Shown here: positions 15,287 to 22,148 of the stretch, one piece after another | Numbering within the stretch: the stretch's first letter is position 1 | Layout of the letters: every line of letters starts with the position of its first letter | NCBI GenBank assembly: GCA_903879775.1 | Contig: CAIRMY010000332.1 | Location: forward strand, 1 to 22,148 | Direction of reading: 5' to 3' | Origin: an uncultured Bacteroidota bacterium | GTDB taxonomy: Bacteria; Bacteroidota; Bacteroidia; NS11-12g; UBA955 | DNA length: 22,148 nucleotides | Translations under genes and position numbers: made by a program | The notes under the pieces: model-generated | Told to the model about the DNA's origin: nothing | Database searches by the model: none | Seen by the model: the letters and a program-made list of their open reading frames with translations, nothing else

Positions 15287-15994
15287 ATGAATAAACCAGT
15301 TGCCGTAATTACCGGCGCTTCGCGTGGAATTGGATTTGCAATTGCACAAAAATTTGCTTCTGAGGGATTTAATTTGTTTATAGGTGGAACAAATCTAGAA
15401 ACAATATCAAAGGTTTCTAATCAATTTGAATTAGATTATGGCATAAAGTGTGGCTTTTTTGCTGCTGATTTGTCGATTCTTGAAAATTGCAAGGCTTTTT
15501 GCAATGCTGCATTAAACCAATTTTCAGAAATTAACGTTTTGGTAAACAACGCTGGAGTCTTTTTAGGAGGTAAAATGATGGAGGAAGATGAGGGGCAACT
15601 TTTGAAAATGATGAACACAAATTTGTTTTCAGCTTATCATGTAACAAAGATTTTTTGGGAATTTTTTGCAAAAAATGCAAAATCACATGTGTTTAATTTA
15701 TGTTCAATTGCCAGTTTTACCGCTTACCCCGCCGGTGGAAGTTATTCAATTACCAAATTTGCTCTGCTTGGATTTTCAAAATCTTTAAGGCTTGAAGGGA
15801 TGGAAAAAGGTATCAGTGTTTCTTCTGTTATGCCGGGTGCAACCTTAACAGATTCATGGGCTGGCGTTGATTTGCCTGAATCAAGATTTATGAAACCAAC
15901 TGATGTTTCTGAGGTTATTTATACAGCTTGGAAAATCAATGATTCAACTGTAATGGAAGAAATTGTATTGCGACCAATCTTAGGAGATTTGTAG
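15287..15994 (+). CDS. Short-chain dehydrogenase/reductase (classical SDR)
   Basis: A 235-residue cytoplasmic NAD(P)-dependent oxidoreductase with all classical SDR landmarks. These are the Rossmann glycine motif TGASRGIG at 9-16, NNAG at 87-90, the structural Asn at about 111, the catalytic Tyr153 and Lys157 in YSITK, and a Ser at 140 or 143 in CSIAS, then PGAT (183-186). The Arg13 in TGASRGIG suggests NADP preference. Substrate cannot be inferred from the sequence. The gene is 43 bases after the acidic protein gene, so the two may be co-transcribed. Confidence 0.93.
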   Translation: MNKPVAVITGASRGIGFAIAQKFASEGFNLFIGGTNLETISKVSNQFELDYGIKCGFFAADLSILENCKAFCNAALNQFSEINVLVNNAGVFLGGKMMEEDEGQLLKMMNTNLFSAYHVTKIFWEFFAKNAKSHVFNLCSIASFTAYPAGGSYSITKFALLGFSKSLRLEGMEKGISVSSVMPGATLTDSWAGVDLPESRFMKPTDVSEVIYTAWKINDSTVMEEIVLRPILGDL

Positions 15995-16014
15995 TTTGTC
16001 ATTTTATTGTCACT

Positions 16015-16026
16015 CACAAATTTGTG
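16015..16026. promoter_or_regulatory. 12-bp palindrome upstream of the T9SS-cargo promoter
   Basis: CACAAATTTGTG is a perfect 12-base palindrome whose 3' end is 9 bases upstream of the -33 box at 16036. It sits where a dimeric activator site would be. The sequence is AT-rich, so a chance palindrome is possible, and no factor can be named. Confidence 0.3.
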
Positions 16027-16035
16027 TTGATACAA

Positions 16036-16069
16036 TTTGGTGGTATGTAATTGAAAATTTGTATATTTG
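16036..16069 (+). promoter_or_regulatory. Bacteroidota housekeeping promoter for the T9SS cargo gene
   Basis: TTTG at 16036-16039, a 22-base spacer, and TATATTTG at 16062-16069 match the consensus TTTG-N17-23-TAnnTTTG. Predicted transcription start is about 16075, giving a short leader of about 26 bases before the ATG at 16101. Confidence 0.7.
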
Positions 16070-16100
16070 CCTATAGATAAACATTCAATAGATTATAGAA

Positions 16101-17435
16101 ATGAAAAAATTACTATTTTTTGGTTTTACAGTTTTAGCGGCAGTTTCTGCAGATGCTCAAACGTTTAACCCAGGTAAAATTCATGCAGAAGACATGAATC
16201 CAAGAGTGAGAGCAAAAGACATGCGCCCCGTAAGAGCGAATGCCACGCGTCGCGGTCAAGAATCAGGTGGTGGCAATTACAAATATTTACAAGCGTATGG
16301 AGACGAATTAATGTTAGGTGATCCTAAGACTTATGTTCGTTGGATGATGCCTGATACAAATGCTGCAATTGTATACAGCGGTGGTGAAAAAGACCACGTT
16401 TCAATGTGTGTTGTAGGAACAGTTTTTGATCCTAAAGACACTACATTTGGTTCTGCTGGATTGCCAGTTTTAACAAAATTCAATCCTTACACGATTGATA
16501 CCTTGAGATGGATTCAATATTATGTTCGTAATGTTGATTCAATTGATGTTGCTGGTACCAAAACAAATGTTGTAGACACACTTTATTTACAATATTTTGA
16601 TATCTCTGGTATCGATTTCCGTGGATTTATTTTTCAAAATAAAAGAAACTTAAACGCAGCGCCTAAAGTTGCTACTTATGTTCCTCAATCTTTGTTAAAT
16701 ACTGCGGCAATGAAAACAGATACATTCTTATTAGATAAAACTTGGGCTGATAGTTTCTCTGTTGAGGGTGGTCAATTGTTTGGAAGAACAAATGGAACAA
16801 CTCCTAAAATTGTTTCTAAATCAAGTAATGGTACAACTTTTACCAACAATATTATGGCGTTCGCCGTAACATTTAAACCAATGATCAAAGCAAAATTAGG
16901 CGATACAATTATTAACTGGGCTAAAACTGGTTATGCTCCTACTGTGAATGCATTTGGTGTTCGTATGGGTTATTTCACCAACACAATGCATGAAATAATT
17001 TCTCCATATCGTTACAATAATTCTTTCTGGACTCCATTTGATTTAGCTGGTGGTCAAACAATTAACGGTTGGAAATCTTATTATCCAACTTCTGCATACA
17101 ATACATCTTCTTTTTGGGAGTACAATGTTGATATCACTTCTGAAAACTTAAACACTAAAGATGTGAATAAAGGAATTTCTGGAACTAAAGTTTATCCTAA
17201 CCCAACTTCAGGATCTTCAGATGCAGTGGCTGTTTTTAATTTAAATAAAGCATCTTCAGTAAGTGCTCAAATCATTGACTTAAACGGAAGAGTTGTTCGT
17301 AGTATAAATGCGCGTCAATTTAACGCAGGAATAAACGAATTGGGTCTTTCTACAAAAGATTTATCTGCTGGAATTTATACAGTTGCATTGCAAAGTGCAG
17401 CTGGTACCGAGTCATCTAAATTGGTGGTTCAATAA
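16101..17435 (+). CDS. Secreted protein with type IX secretion C-terminal sorting domain
   Basis: A 444-residue exported protein. It has a Sec signal peptide ending SADA-QTF. A basic, Arg-rich stretch follows (about 30-55, RVRAKDMRPVRANATRRGQ), then about 300 residues I cannot assign to a known family. At the C-terminus is a type A sorting domain from about residue 358 (TKVYPNPTSG near 362-371, then IDLNGRVV, LSAGIYTV and SKLVVQ). This domain targets the protein through the PorT/Sov-dependent type IX machinery, after which it is normally cleaved and the protein is released or attached to the cell surface. It has a good promoter, a short leader and a strong terminator, so it may be well expressed. 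Confidence 0.9.
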   Translation: MKKLLFFGFTVLAAVSADAQTFNPGKIHAEDMNPRVRAKDMRPVRANATRRGQESGGGNYKYLQAYGDELMLGDPKTYVRWMMPDTNAAIVYSGGEKDHVSMCVVGTVFDPKDTTFGSAGLPVLTKFNPYTIDTLRWIQYYVRNVDSIDVAGTKTNVVDTLYLQYFDISGIDFRGFIFQNKRNLNAAPKVATYVPQSLLNTAAMKTDTFLLDKTWADSFSVEGGQLFGRTNGTTPKIVSKSSNGTTFTNNIMAFAVTFKPMIKAKLGDTIINWAKTGYAPTVNAFGVRMGYFTNTMHEIISPYRYNNSFWTPFDLAGGQTINGWKSYYPTSAYNTSSFWEYNVDITSENLNTKDVNKGISGTKVYPNPTSGSSDAVAVFNLNKASSVSAQIIDLNGRVVRSINARQFNAGINELGLSTKDLSAGIYTVALQSAAGTESSKLVVQ

Positions 17436-17453
17436 TTAAACCCTTTATTTATT

Positions 17454-17491
17454 AAAAAGAAGAGCCACCCATGGGTGGCTCTTCTTTTTTT
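17454..17491 (+). terminator. Intrinsic terminator, near-perfect palindrome with U-run
   Basis: Positions 17454-17489 form an exact palindrome (18-base arms, centre CCCATGGG) flanked by A-rich DNA before and a T-run (about 17485-17491) after. Folding with a 4-base loop gives about a 16-bp stem, with GC-rich GAGCCACCC in the middle and A-U pairs at the base. It ends transcription of the T9SS cargo gene and, having an A-run on its other side, could act in both directions. Confidence 0.92.
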
Positions 17492-17494
17492 AAT

Positions 17495-17502
17495 TAACTT
17501 TG
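17495..17502 (+). promoter_or_regulatory. Candidate -7 box for the DUF5723 gene
   Basis: TAACTTTG fits TAnnTTTG and starts 4 bases after the terminator T-run. Predicted transcription start lies near 17508, about 14 bases before the ATG. The expected -33 position falls inside the terminator stem, where no TTG is present, so only the -7 part is supported. Confidence 0.45.
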
Positions 17503-17521
17503 TTTAGGTATAATCAACTTT

Positions 17522-18976
17522 ATGAAAAGAATCATTTCCCTAAGCGTACTTTTTTTAGTCCCCTTGATTGCATTTTCGCAAACTTTTTTCGGACTTCAAA
17601 ATAGCAATTATTCTGGGGCGCATATGATCTACACAAATCCAGCAGCACTTGCAACAATGCCATTTAAACGCAACGTAAACTTTTCATCTATCGGGTTTAA
17701 TTTAAATAACAACTATTTTTCTTTAGAAACACCGTTCACTTTTTGGCAATTAATTAGCAATAACGTAGATCCTCAATATTGCAATGCAAAAGGCAATGTT
17801 GATTGGCAGTCAGAGTGGTTAAAAGAAAATCAAGGTGTCAATAAAATTTGGGCCAATGTTGATTTGGAGTACAGAGGACCTGCCTATGCAACGAGATATG
17901 GTGAACGACTTGTTTGGGCAACCGCAATGAGAACTCGCAATAGTTTAAATATTTCTAACCTTTCACCGCAAATTGTTCAGTGGGGTAAATCATTACTTGA
18001 TACAAATGCTAATTTAAACTTATTGGATGTTGTAAATCAATCTTTCAATGTTCGAGCAAATTCTTATCAGGAATTTTCAGGTTCATTATCATATTTGGCT
18101 ATAAATAAAAAACAATTTAAATTAAGTATTGGAGCAACTGGTAAAATTCTTTTAGGGTTGGGTAGCTTTAATATGAGTAATAACGGAAGTCAATTTAGTG
18201 CTTATGGCCATGATTCAATACGGGTAGATTATGCTGATATCAAAGTTTCATATACCGATTTCGATTTTTTAAGTCAAATTACAAAAGGGGTATTGCTAGG
18301 GAGTTTGCCTAAATTAAACAATATATCGGGATTGGGTTACGGGGTAGATTTTGGGTTTTCGGTTGAATCTGGAAATACAGGGCATTCAGAATCCATGTCT
18401 AAAGTGGTATCCAATAAGAACTACAAATGGAAATTATCTGGGGCAATTTTGGATTTAGGACATATCAATTACGCATCAGAAGCAACTGGCTATACCATTA
18501 AAACTGAAAAGCCGGTGACAATGAATTTAATGACAACTGAATTCATTGCCGCTGCTGCAAATGGTAGCTCAGGTGTGTTTAATTATGTCACAACATTTGC
18601 AAAAGAAAAAGGCATTTATCAAGAAATTGAAGAGCAAACGACAATCGATTTGCCAACAACAATTCAACTTCAGTTTGATTATAGTGTATTTCAATATTTT
18701 AATGTTGCCATGCATTGGCAGCAGCGGCTGTTGGCTATTCAACAGAACCAATTTCTTGGGAGTAGTAGTTTGGTTGTGGTACCAAGATTCGAACACCGTT
18801 GGTTTGAATTATCAACGCCATTGTCGTTTTACGATAATTATGAGCAATTCGGAATTGGAATATTTACAAGAATAGGACCAATATTTATAGGGTCAGATAA
18901 TTTCTTAAAGAGTTTTACCTCCAATACATATTCTGGGATGAATCTTTATTTTGGGATAAGTTCTTTGTTGCCTTAG
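17522..18976 (+). CDS. DUF5723-like outer-membrane protein
   Basis: A 484-residue secreted protein with a signal peptide ending IAFS-QTF. The mature protein opens with FGLQNSNYSGAHMIYTNPAALATMPFKRNVNF, the recognisable start of the Bacteroidota DUF5723 family, a set of predicted beta-barrel or PorV-like outer-membrane proteins without assigned function. Alternating polar and aromatic strands continue to the C-terminus, which ends in a hydrophobic SSLLP. A T9SS sorting domain is not present, so it is predicted to sit in the outer membrane rather than be released. The stop is shared with a convergent gene in a 4-base overlap. Confidence 0.78.
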   Translation: MKRIISLSVLFLVPLIAFSQTFFGLQNSNYSGAHMIYTNPAALATMPFKRNVNFSSIGFNLNNNYFSLETPFTFWQLISNNVDPQYCNAKGNVDWQSEWLKENQGVNKIWANVDLEYRGPAYATRYGERLVWATAMRTRNSLNISNLSPQIVQWGKSLLDTNANLNLLDVVNQSFNVRANSYQEFSGSLSYLAINKKQFKLSIGATGKILLGLGSFNMSNNGSQFSAYGHDSIRVDYADIKVSYTDFDFLSQITKGVLLGSLPKLNNISGLGYGVDFGFSVESGNTGHSESMSKVVSNKNYKWKLSGAILDLGHINYASEATGYTIKTEKPVTMNLMTTEFIAAAANGSSGVFNYVTTFAKEKGIYQEIEEQTTIDLPTTIQLQFDYSVFQYFNVAMHWQQRLLAIQQNQFLGSSSLVVVPRFEHRWFELSTPLSFYDNYEQFGIGIFTRIGPIFIGSDNFLKSFTSNTYSGMNLYFGISSLLP

Positions 18977-19320
18977 TCTTCAATAACTTCAACATCTACA
19001 AAATCATCATCACCTATTTTATTGGATTTTTGTTGATTTTCACTTTGATTTTTCATATTTGATGCAAAATGATTGATGCTTCGATTCATAAATCGAGAGA
19101 TAAATACAATGGTGATTAAACTTAAACTCGCTGTAATGATCCAAATTGTAATGGCTATATCAATCCAACTTTTGTCCCTCAAAAGCCAAACAAAAAAGCC
19201 TGTAAAGATTTGACGAACAATCCAAGAAGATAATTTTTTACGCCTTGTGTTCTTGATGAAATCTTCATTAAATGGATTCTGATTTGGAATTCCAGATCCA
19301 AAGTTAAATTGGAACATCAT
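18973..19320 (-). CDS. Small membrane protein of unknown function, murA operon
   Basis: A 115-residue protein I do not recognise. It has a hydrophilic N-terminus with basic RRKK, one hydrophobic helix at about 36-47 (IVRQIFTGFFVWLL), a second longer one at about 52-75 (IDIAITIWIITASLSLITIVFI), and an acidic soluble C-terminus (GDDDFVDVEVIED). Such two-helix proteins are often small inner-membrane subunits. It begins 3 bases after the murA stop and so is the third gene of the minus-strand unit; it may be conserved with that operon. A second ATG one codon later is an alternative start. It ends in a 4-base overlap with the convergent DUF5723 gene. Confidence 0.65.
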   Translation of the reverse strand: MMFQFNFGSGIPNQNPFNEDFIKNTRRKKLSSWIVRQIFTGFFVWLLRDKSWIDIAITIWIITASLSLITIVFISRFMNRSINHFASNMKNQSENQQKSNKIGDDDFVDVEVIED

Positions 19321-19323
19321 AAA

Positions 19324-20631
19324 TTAGTTGATTCTTTTAATCACCGCACCAAGAGCATTTAAGCGCTCTTCTATACGCTCGTAACCTCTATCAATTTGTT
19401 CAATGTTTTTTATGGTACTTTTGCCTTTAGCACTCATTGCCGCGATGAGCAACGCAACACCTGCCCGAATATCGGGAGAAGACATGGTAATGCCTTTTAA
19501 TTTGGTTCTGCGATCAAGGCCAATCACAGTTGCTCTGTGAGGATCGCATAAAATGATTTGTGCACCCATATCAATGAGGTTATCTACGAAGAACAAACGG
19601 CTTTCAAACATTTTTTGATGAATGAGAACAGTTCCTCTTGCTTGAGTTGCTGTAACAAGGGCAATTGAAATTAGATCTGGTGTGAAACCTGGCCAAATTT
19701 GATCAGAGATGGTGAGGATAGAGCCATCGATAAAACTATCGATTTCATAATGCTCATTTTCAGGAATATGGATATCATCGCCACGAATTTCTAATTTAAT
19801 TCCAAGTCGTTCAAACATTTTAGGAATTATTCCCAACATATCGACCCTACAATTCTTTAGCGTAATTTCACTTTGGGTGATGGCAGCCATTCCAATGAAA
19901 GAACCAATTTCTATCATGTCGGGAAGGCAGCGATGTGTACATCCATTTAAGGAGGTAACCCCTTGAATGATGAGTTTGTTGGAGCCAATCCCTTCAATTT
20001 TTGCGCCCATGTGATTCAACATGGTACACAATTGTTGCAAATAAGGTTCACAGGCAGCATTGTAGATTGTGGTTTCTCCATTTGCTAAAACCGCTGCCAT
20101 CAAAATATTTGCGGTGCCAGTTACAGAGGCTTCATCTAGGTGCATATAGCAACCTTGTAACTTCTCCGATTGCACCTGGTAAAAATTTTGATCTGCTAAA
20201 TATTCAAACTTTGCGCCTAGATTAATAAATCCTTCAAAATGAGTGTCGAGTCTACGTCGGCCAATTTTATCACCACCGGGACTTGGGATATAGCCCTTGC
20301 CAAATCTTGATAATAAAGGACCAACAATCATGATAGAGCCTCTTAGTGCGGCACCTTGTTTTTTAAACTCAGGGCTGTCTAAAAATGCCAAATCTACATT
20401 GTTTGATTTGAAAGAAAACTTACCTCTTTCGATGCGATTTACGGTAACACCAAGATTTTGAAGTAGTTCAATTAGTTTTAGAACGTCTCTAATTTCTGGG
20501 ATATTTTCAATGATAACTTCATCGGATGTTAATAGAACTGCACAAATTACTTGCAATGCTTCGTTTTTTGCACCTTGAGGGATGATTTCACCCTTCAATT
20601 TATGTCCACCTTCGATTTCAAATACAGCCAT
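19324..20631 (-). CDS. murA: UDP-N-acetylglucosamine 1-carboxyvinyltransferase (Asp-type active site)
   Basis: A 435-residue cytoplasmic enzyme catalysing the first committed step of peptidoglycan synthesis, transfer of the enolpyruvyl group of PEP to UDP-GlcNAc. Conserved features include K22 and N23 (GAKNEAL), R97 for substrate binding, the flexible loop PSPGGDKIGRRRLD (117-129), the acid-base Asp319 in PGFTPDL, and RGYERIEERL near the C-terminus. In the loop, position 121 is Asp where E. coli has Cys115. Asp at this site is known to support catalysis and to confer fosfomycin resistance, as in Mycobacterium and Chlamydia. The gene is 5 bases after DUF4290 and 3 before the small membrane protein. 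No second murA is in the window. Confidence 0.96.
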   Translation of the reverse strand: MAVFEIEGGHKLKGEIIPQGAKNEALQVICAVLLTSDEVIIENIPEIRDVLKLIELLQNLGVTVNRIERGKFSFKSNNVDLAFLDSPEFKKQGAALRGSIMIVGPLLSRFGKGYIPSPGGDKIGRRRLDTHFEGFINLGAKFEYLADQNFYQVQSEKLQGCYMHLDEASVTGTANILMAAVLANGETTIYNAACEPYLQQLCTMLNHMGAKIEGIGSNKLIIQGVTSLNGCTHRCLPDMIEIGSFIGMAAITQSEITLKNCRVDMLGIIPKMFERLGIKLEIRGDDIHIPENEHYEIDSFIDGSILTISDQIWPGFTPDLISIALVTATQARGTVLIHQKMFESRLFFVDNLIDMGAQIILCDPHRATVIGLDRRTKLKGITMSSPDIRAGVALLIAAMSAKGKSTIKNIEQIDRGYERIEERLNALGAVIKRIN

Positions 20632-20636
20632 AGCGA

Positions 20637-21317
20637 TTAATATCTGCGGAAATTTTTACCGCGATTTTGATTTTTTTTATTGTTGTTGTTACCGTTTTTA
20701 TTTCTTCCGAAGTTGCTCGCATTGCTTTTGAAGAATTTCTTTGGTTGTAAATTACTTGAAGCATCTGCTGAAACAGTGATTTCTGAACCTTGGATTTGTA
20801 ATTGACCTTTTGAAAGAATTTTTAAATGTTCAGCAATAACCTCATTGCTTAAATTTTCGTTATTCCAAATTTTACAGCTGTTGAACATGAAAGATGCAAT
20901 TAGATTTACCATTTCTTGGCGAATTTCAGGATCTTCCATTTCAGAAACTTTATCCACCATCATTTGTAGGTTCCTACCATAAAAACGGAAACGAATATTG
21001 GTGGTTGGATATCCAATTTGAGATGGTTTTTTAGCTTTTTCTTCAGGTTTAGGAATGGCATAAGGGCAATCAACATCTAAATCGTAATTTCCAATTTGAT
21101 AGATATGTCCCCACAAAATTTCTTTATAATTCGATTGAAGTTTAATTTCGGGATTCAATGTAGCCATGATGTTCACTAAGTTGTGAACCCACTGAGTGCG
21201 TTTTTCTTTATCAGGAAAAGATTGAATCTGAGTCACATAATCTTGAATATGGCGCCCAAATTCAGAAATTCTCAATTGCTCTCTTTGAGTATTGTAATCG
21301 CTTTGAAGGATTGTCAT
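20637..21317 (-). CDS. DUF4290 protein with basic Asn-rich tail
   Basis: A 226-residue protein. Residues 1-165 form the conserved DUF4290 region (SEFGRHIQDYVTQIQSFPDKEKRTQ, CPYAIPKPEEKAKKP, YPTTNIRFRFYGRNLQMMVDKV), predicted mainly helical with a histidine- and proline-bearing core and no known activity. About 180-226 is a disordered tail dominated by Asn, Lys, Arg and Gly, ending KNFRRY. This tail could bind RNA or another acidic polymer. It is cytoplasmic (no signal). It is the first gene of the unit with murA, and the neighbourhood appears conserved in Bacteroidota, hinting at a link to envelope growth, but the sequence gives no direct role. Confidence 0.83.
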   Translation of the reverse strand: MTILQSDYNTQREQLRISEFGRHIQDYVTQIQSFPDKEKRTQWVHNLVNIMATLNPEIKLQSNYKEILWGHIYQIGNYDLDVDCPYAIPKPEEKAKKPSQIGYPTTNIRFRFYGRNLQMMVDKVSEMEDPEIRQEMVNLIASFMFNSCKIWNNENLSNEVIAEHLKILSKGQLQIQGSEITVSADASSNLQPKKFFKSNASNFGRNKNGNNNNKKNQNRGKNFRRY

Positions 21318-21403
21318 TTTTACAGTTGCAAATTAAAGGTTGATTTCTAAAAAAGATAAAACATTTAAACGAATTGAATGTTTATTTATCAGAGAAATCG
21401 TTT

Positions 21404-22030
21404 ATGAAAGCAAAGATAATAGAAAATTACATTTTGCATTACAATCGCAATGGTAAAATGCCAGTAAGTATTTTCGAATTTTGTGAAAATATACAAATCA
21501 CAGAATCACAGTTTTATGATGAATTTTCTGATTTAGCTTCAATAGAAGCAGAGATTTTGGCTCAAGTTTGGTCAGATTCTCTATCGAAGGTATCATCGCA
21601 AGATTATTATCATGAGCTGAGTCAGCAAGAAAAACTTCTGTCTGTGGTGTATGCATTTTTTGAAAATTTGAAAAACTACAGAAGCTATTTACTGTTAAAG
21701 TATAAAGATTGGAAGAATCCAATGCAAAGTATTGAAACAATGAACGCTTTGAAGAATCGTTTTTTTGAATATCTTGATGGTTTGAAAATTGAAAACACCG
21801 GAATAGGAATTCCTCAGGTTGATAAGTACTTAGATAAAGGAATGCACCATGGTTTGTTTACGAATCTTGCATTTGTGATGAATTTTTGGTTGAATGATAA
21901 AAGCAAAGGATTTGAGAAAACCGATGCTTGTATTGAAAAATCATTCGCTTTATCATTTGAACTTATTTCAAATAACGCAATTCAAAAAGCATTTGATTTT
22001 GGCAAATTTTTATTGGCAGAGTTAAAATGA
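21404..22030 (+). CDS. TetR/AcrR-type transcriptional regulator
   Basis: A 208-residue DNA-binding protein. I use the ATG at 21404; the frame could extend upstream to 21374 only with TTG. The N-terminal 50 residues show a TetR-like helix-turn-helix (VSIFEFCENIQITESQFYDEFSDLASIEAEILAQVW), somewhat degenerate but with the classic ...ITESQFYDEF... recognition helix and following helix. The rest is an all-helical, ligand-domain-like region of unknown specificity. Its stop overlaps the next ATG as ATGA, so it probably regulates or co-varies with the AarF-like kinase. It is divergent from DUF4290, with 86 bases between starts. Confidence 0.8.
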   Translation: MKAKIIENYILHYNRNGKMPVSIFEFCENIQITESQFYDEFSDLASIEAEILAQVWSDSLSKVSSQDYYHELSQQEKLLSVVYAFFENLKNYRSYLLLKYKDWKNPMQSIETMNALKNRFFEYLDGLKIENTGIGIPQVDKYLDKGMHHGLFTNLAFVMNFWLNDKSKGFEKTDACIEKSFALSFELISNNAIQKAFDFGKFLLAELK

Positions 22031-22148
22031 AAACCCAAGATAAAATTCCGAGTACCAAACTCGAACGTGCAGTGAAATTAGTGGGTACAGGCGCGAAAAT
22101 TGGTGGGAATTATCTTAAATATTATGCAAAGAAAAGCATTACGGGCAA
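22027..22148 (+). CDS. AarF/ABC1/UbiB-family kinase-like protein, 5' end only
   Basis: Only the first 40 codons are inside the window. The visible KIPSTKLERAVKLVGTGAKIGGNYLKYYAKKSI matches the N-terminus of Bacteroidota AarF/ABC1 (UbiB-like) kinase homologues, whose KxGQ and catalytic motifs would lie beyond the window. These atypical kinases act in quinone or lipid metabolism or transport. The ATG overlaps the regulator's stop by 4 bases. The assignment rests on the leader alone and on gene order, so it is less certain than the others. Confidence 0.7.
   Translation, partial: MKTQDKIPSTKLERAVKLVGTGAKIGGNYLKYYAKKSITG

Noticed and set aside
18546..18875. 109-codon plus-strand open frame inside the DUF5723 gene
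   Set aside because: It lies in another frame of a longer gene with signal peptide and family match; its product is low-complexity with no recognisable domain.
1..22148. Mobile elements, CRISPR arrays, integrase or toxin-antitoxin genes
   Set aside because: No transposase, integrase, spaced repeat array or small paired toxin-like genes were found; all long open frames are accounted for by ordinary chromosomal families.

Overview
The window comes from a chromosome of the phylum Bacteroidota, most likely a flavobacterium-like lineage. Evidence: AT-rich DNA; a type IX secretion (T9SS) C-terminal sorting domain; Bacteroidota-type -7 promoter boxes (TAnnTTTG) and little sign of Shine-Dalgarno sites; and lineage families such as DUF4290, DUF5777, DUF5723 and the secreted 'asparagine synthetase B-like' protein. 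Rho carries a long Asn-rich disordered segment, and MurA has Asp where most bacteria have the catalytic Cys. I see no insertion sequence, prophage, CRISPR array or toxin-antitoxin pair. This is compact, chromosomally stable-looking DNA with many 1-8 base gene overlaps.

Layout: (1) 1-95: 5' end of a minus-strand tRNA (probably Cys) with its promoter. (2) 96-4879, minus strand: amidohydrolase, lipoprotein membrane-fusion protein, FtsX-like permease and ABC ATPase, the last three forming a DevBCA/MacAB-like tripartite exporter. (3) 4921-8697, plus strand: a six-gene, translationally coupled cluster of an anchored OB-fold protein, a YceI-like protein, two small c-type cytochrome lipoproteins and two paralogous DUF5777 beta-barrels. 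This is the least explained and most interesting part of the window; I read it as a candidate periplasm/outer-membrane heme or porin system of unknown role. (4) 8694-11917, minus strand: a GT-C membrane glycosyltransferase-like protein and a secreted protein usually mislabelled asparagine synthetase B. (5) 11960-15994, plus strand: an FAD/NAD(P) oxidoreductase with a GTG start, the rho gene with a repeat-bearing leader, a small acidic protein, and a short-chain dehydrogenase.

(6) 16036-18976, plus strand: a T9SS cargo protein with a clear promoter and a strong palindromic terminator, then a DUF5723 outer-membrane protein. (7) 18973-21317, minus strand: DUF4290 protein, MurA and a small membrane protein as one operon. 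(8) 21404-22148, plus strand: a TetR-like regulator overlapping the start of an AarF/ABC1/UbiB-type kinase cut by the window end.

The genes are mostly cell-envelope functions (export, secretion, peptidoglycan precursor synthesis, outer-membrane barrels, extracytoplasmic cytochromes) interspersed with the transcription terminator Rho. Two convergent gene pairs share their stop codons in a 4-base overlap with no terminator between them. No gene-free stretch exceeds 300 bases; the longest (12656-12894) is the rho leader.
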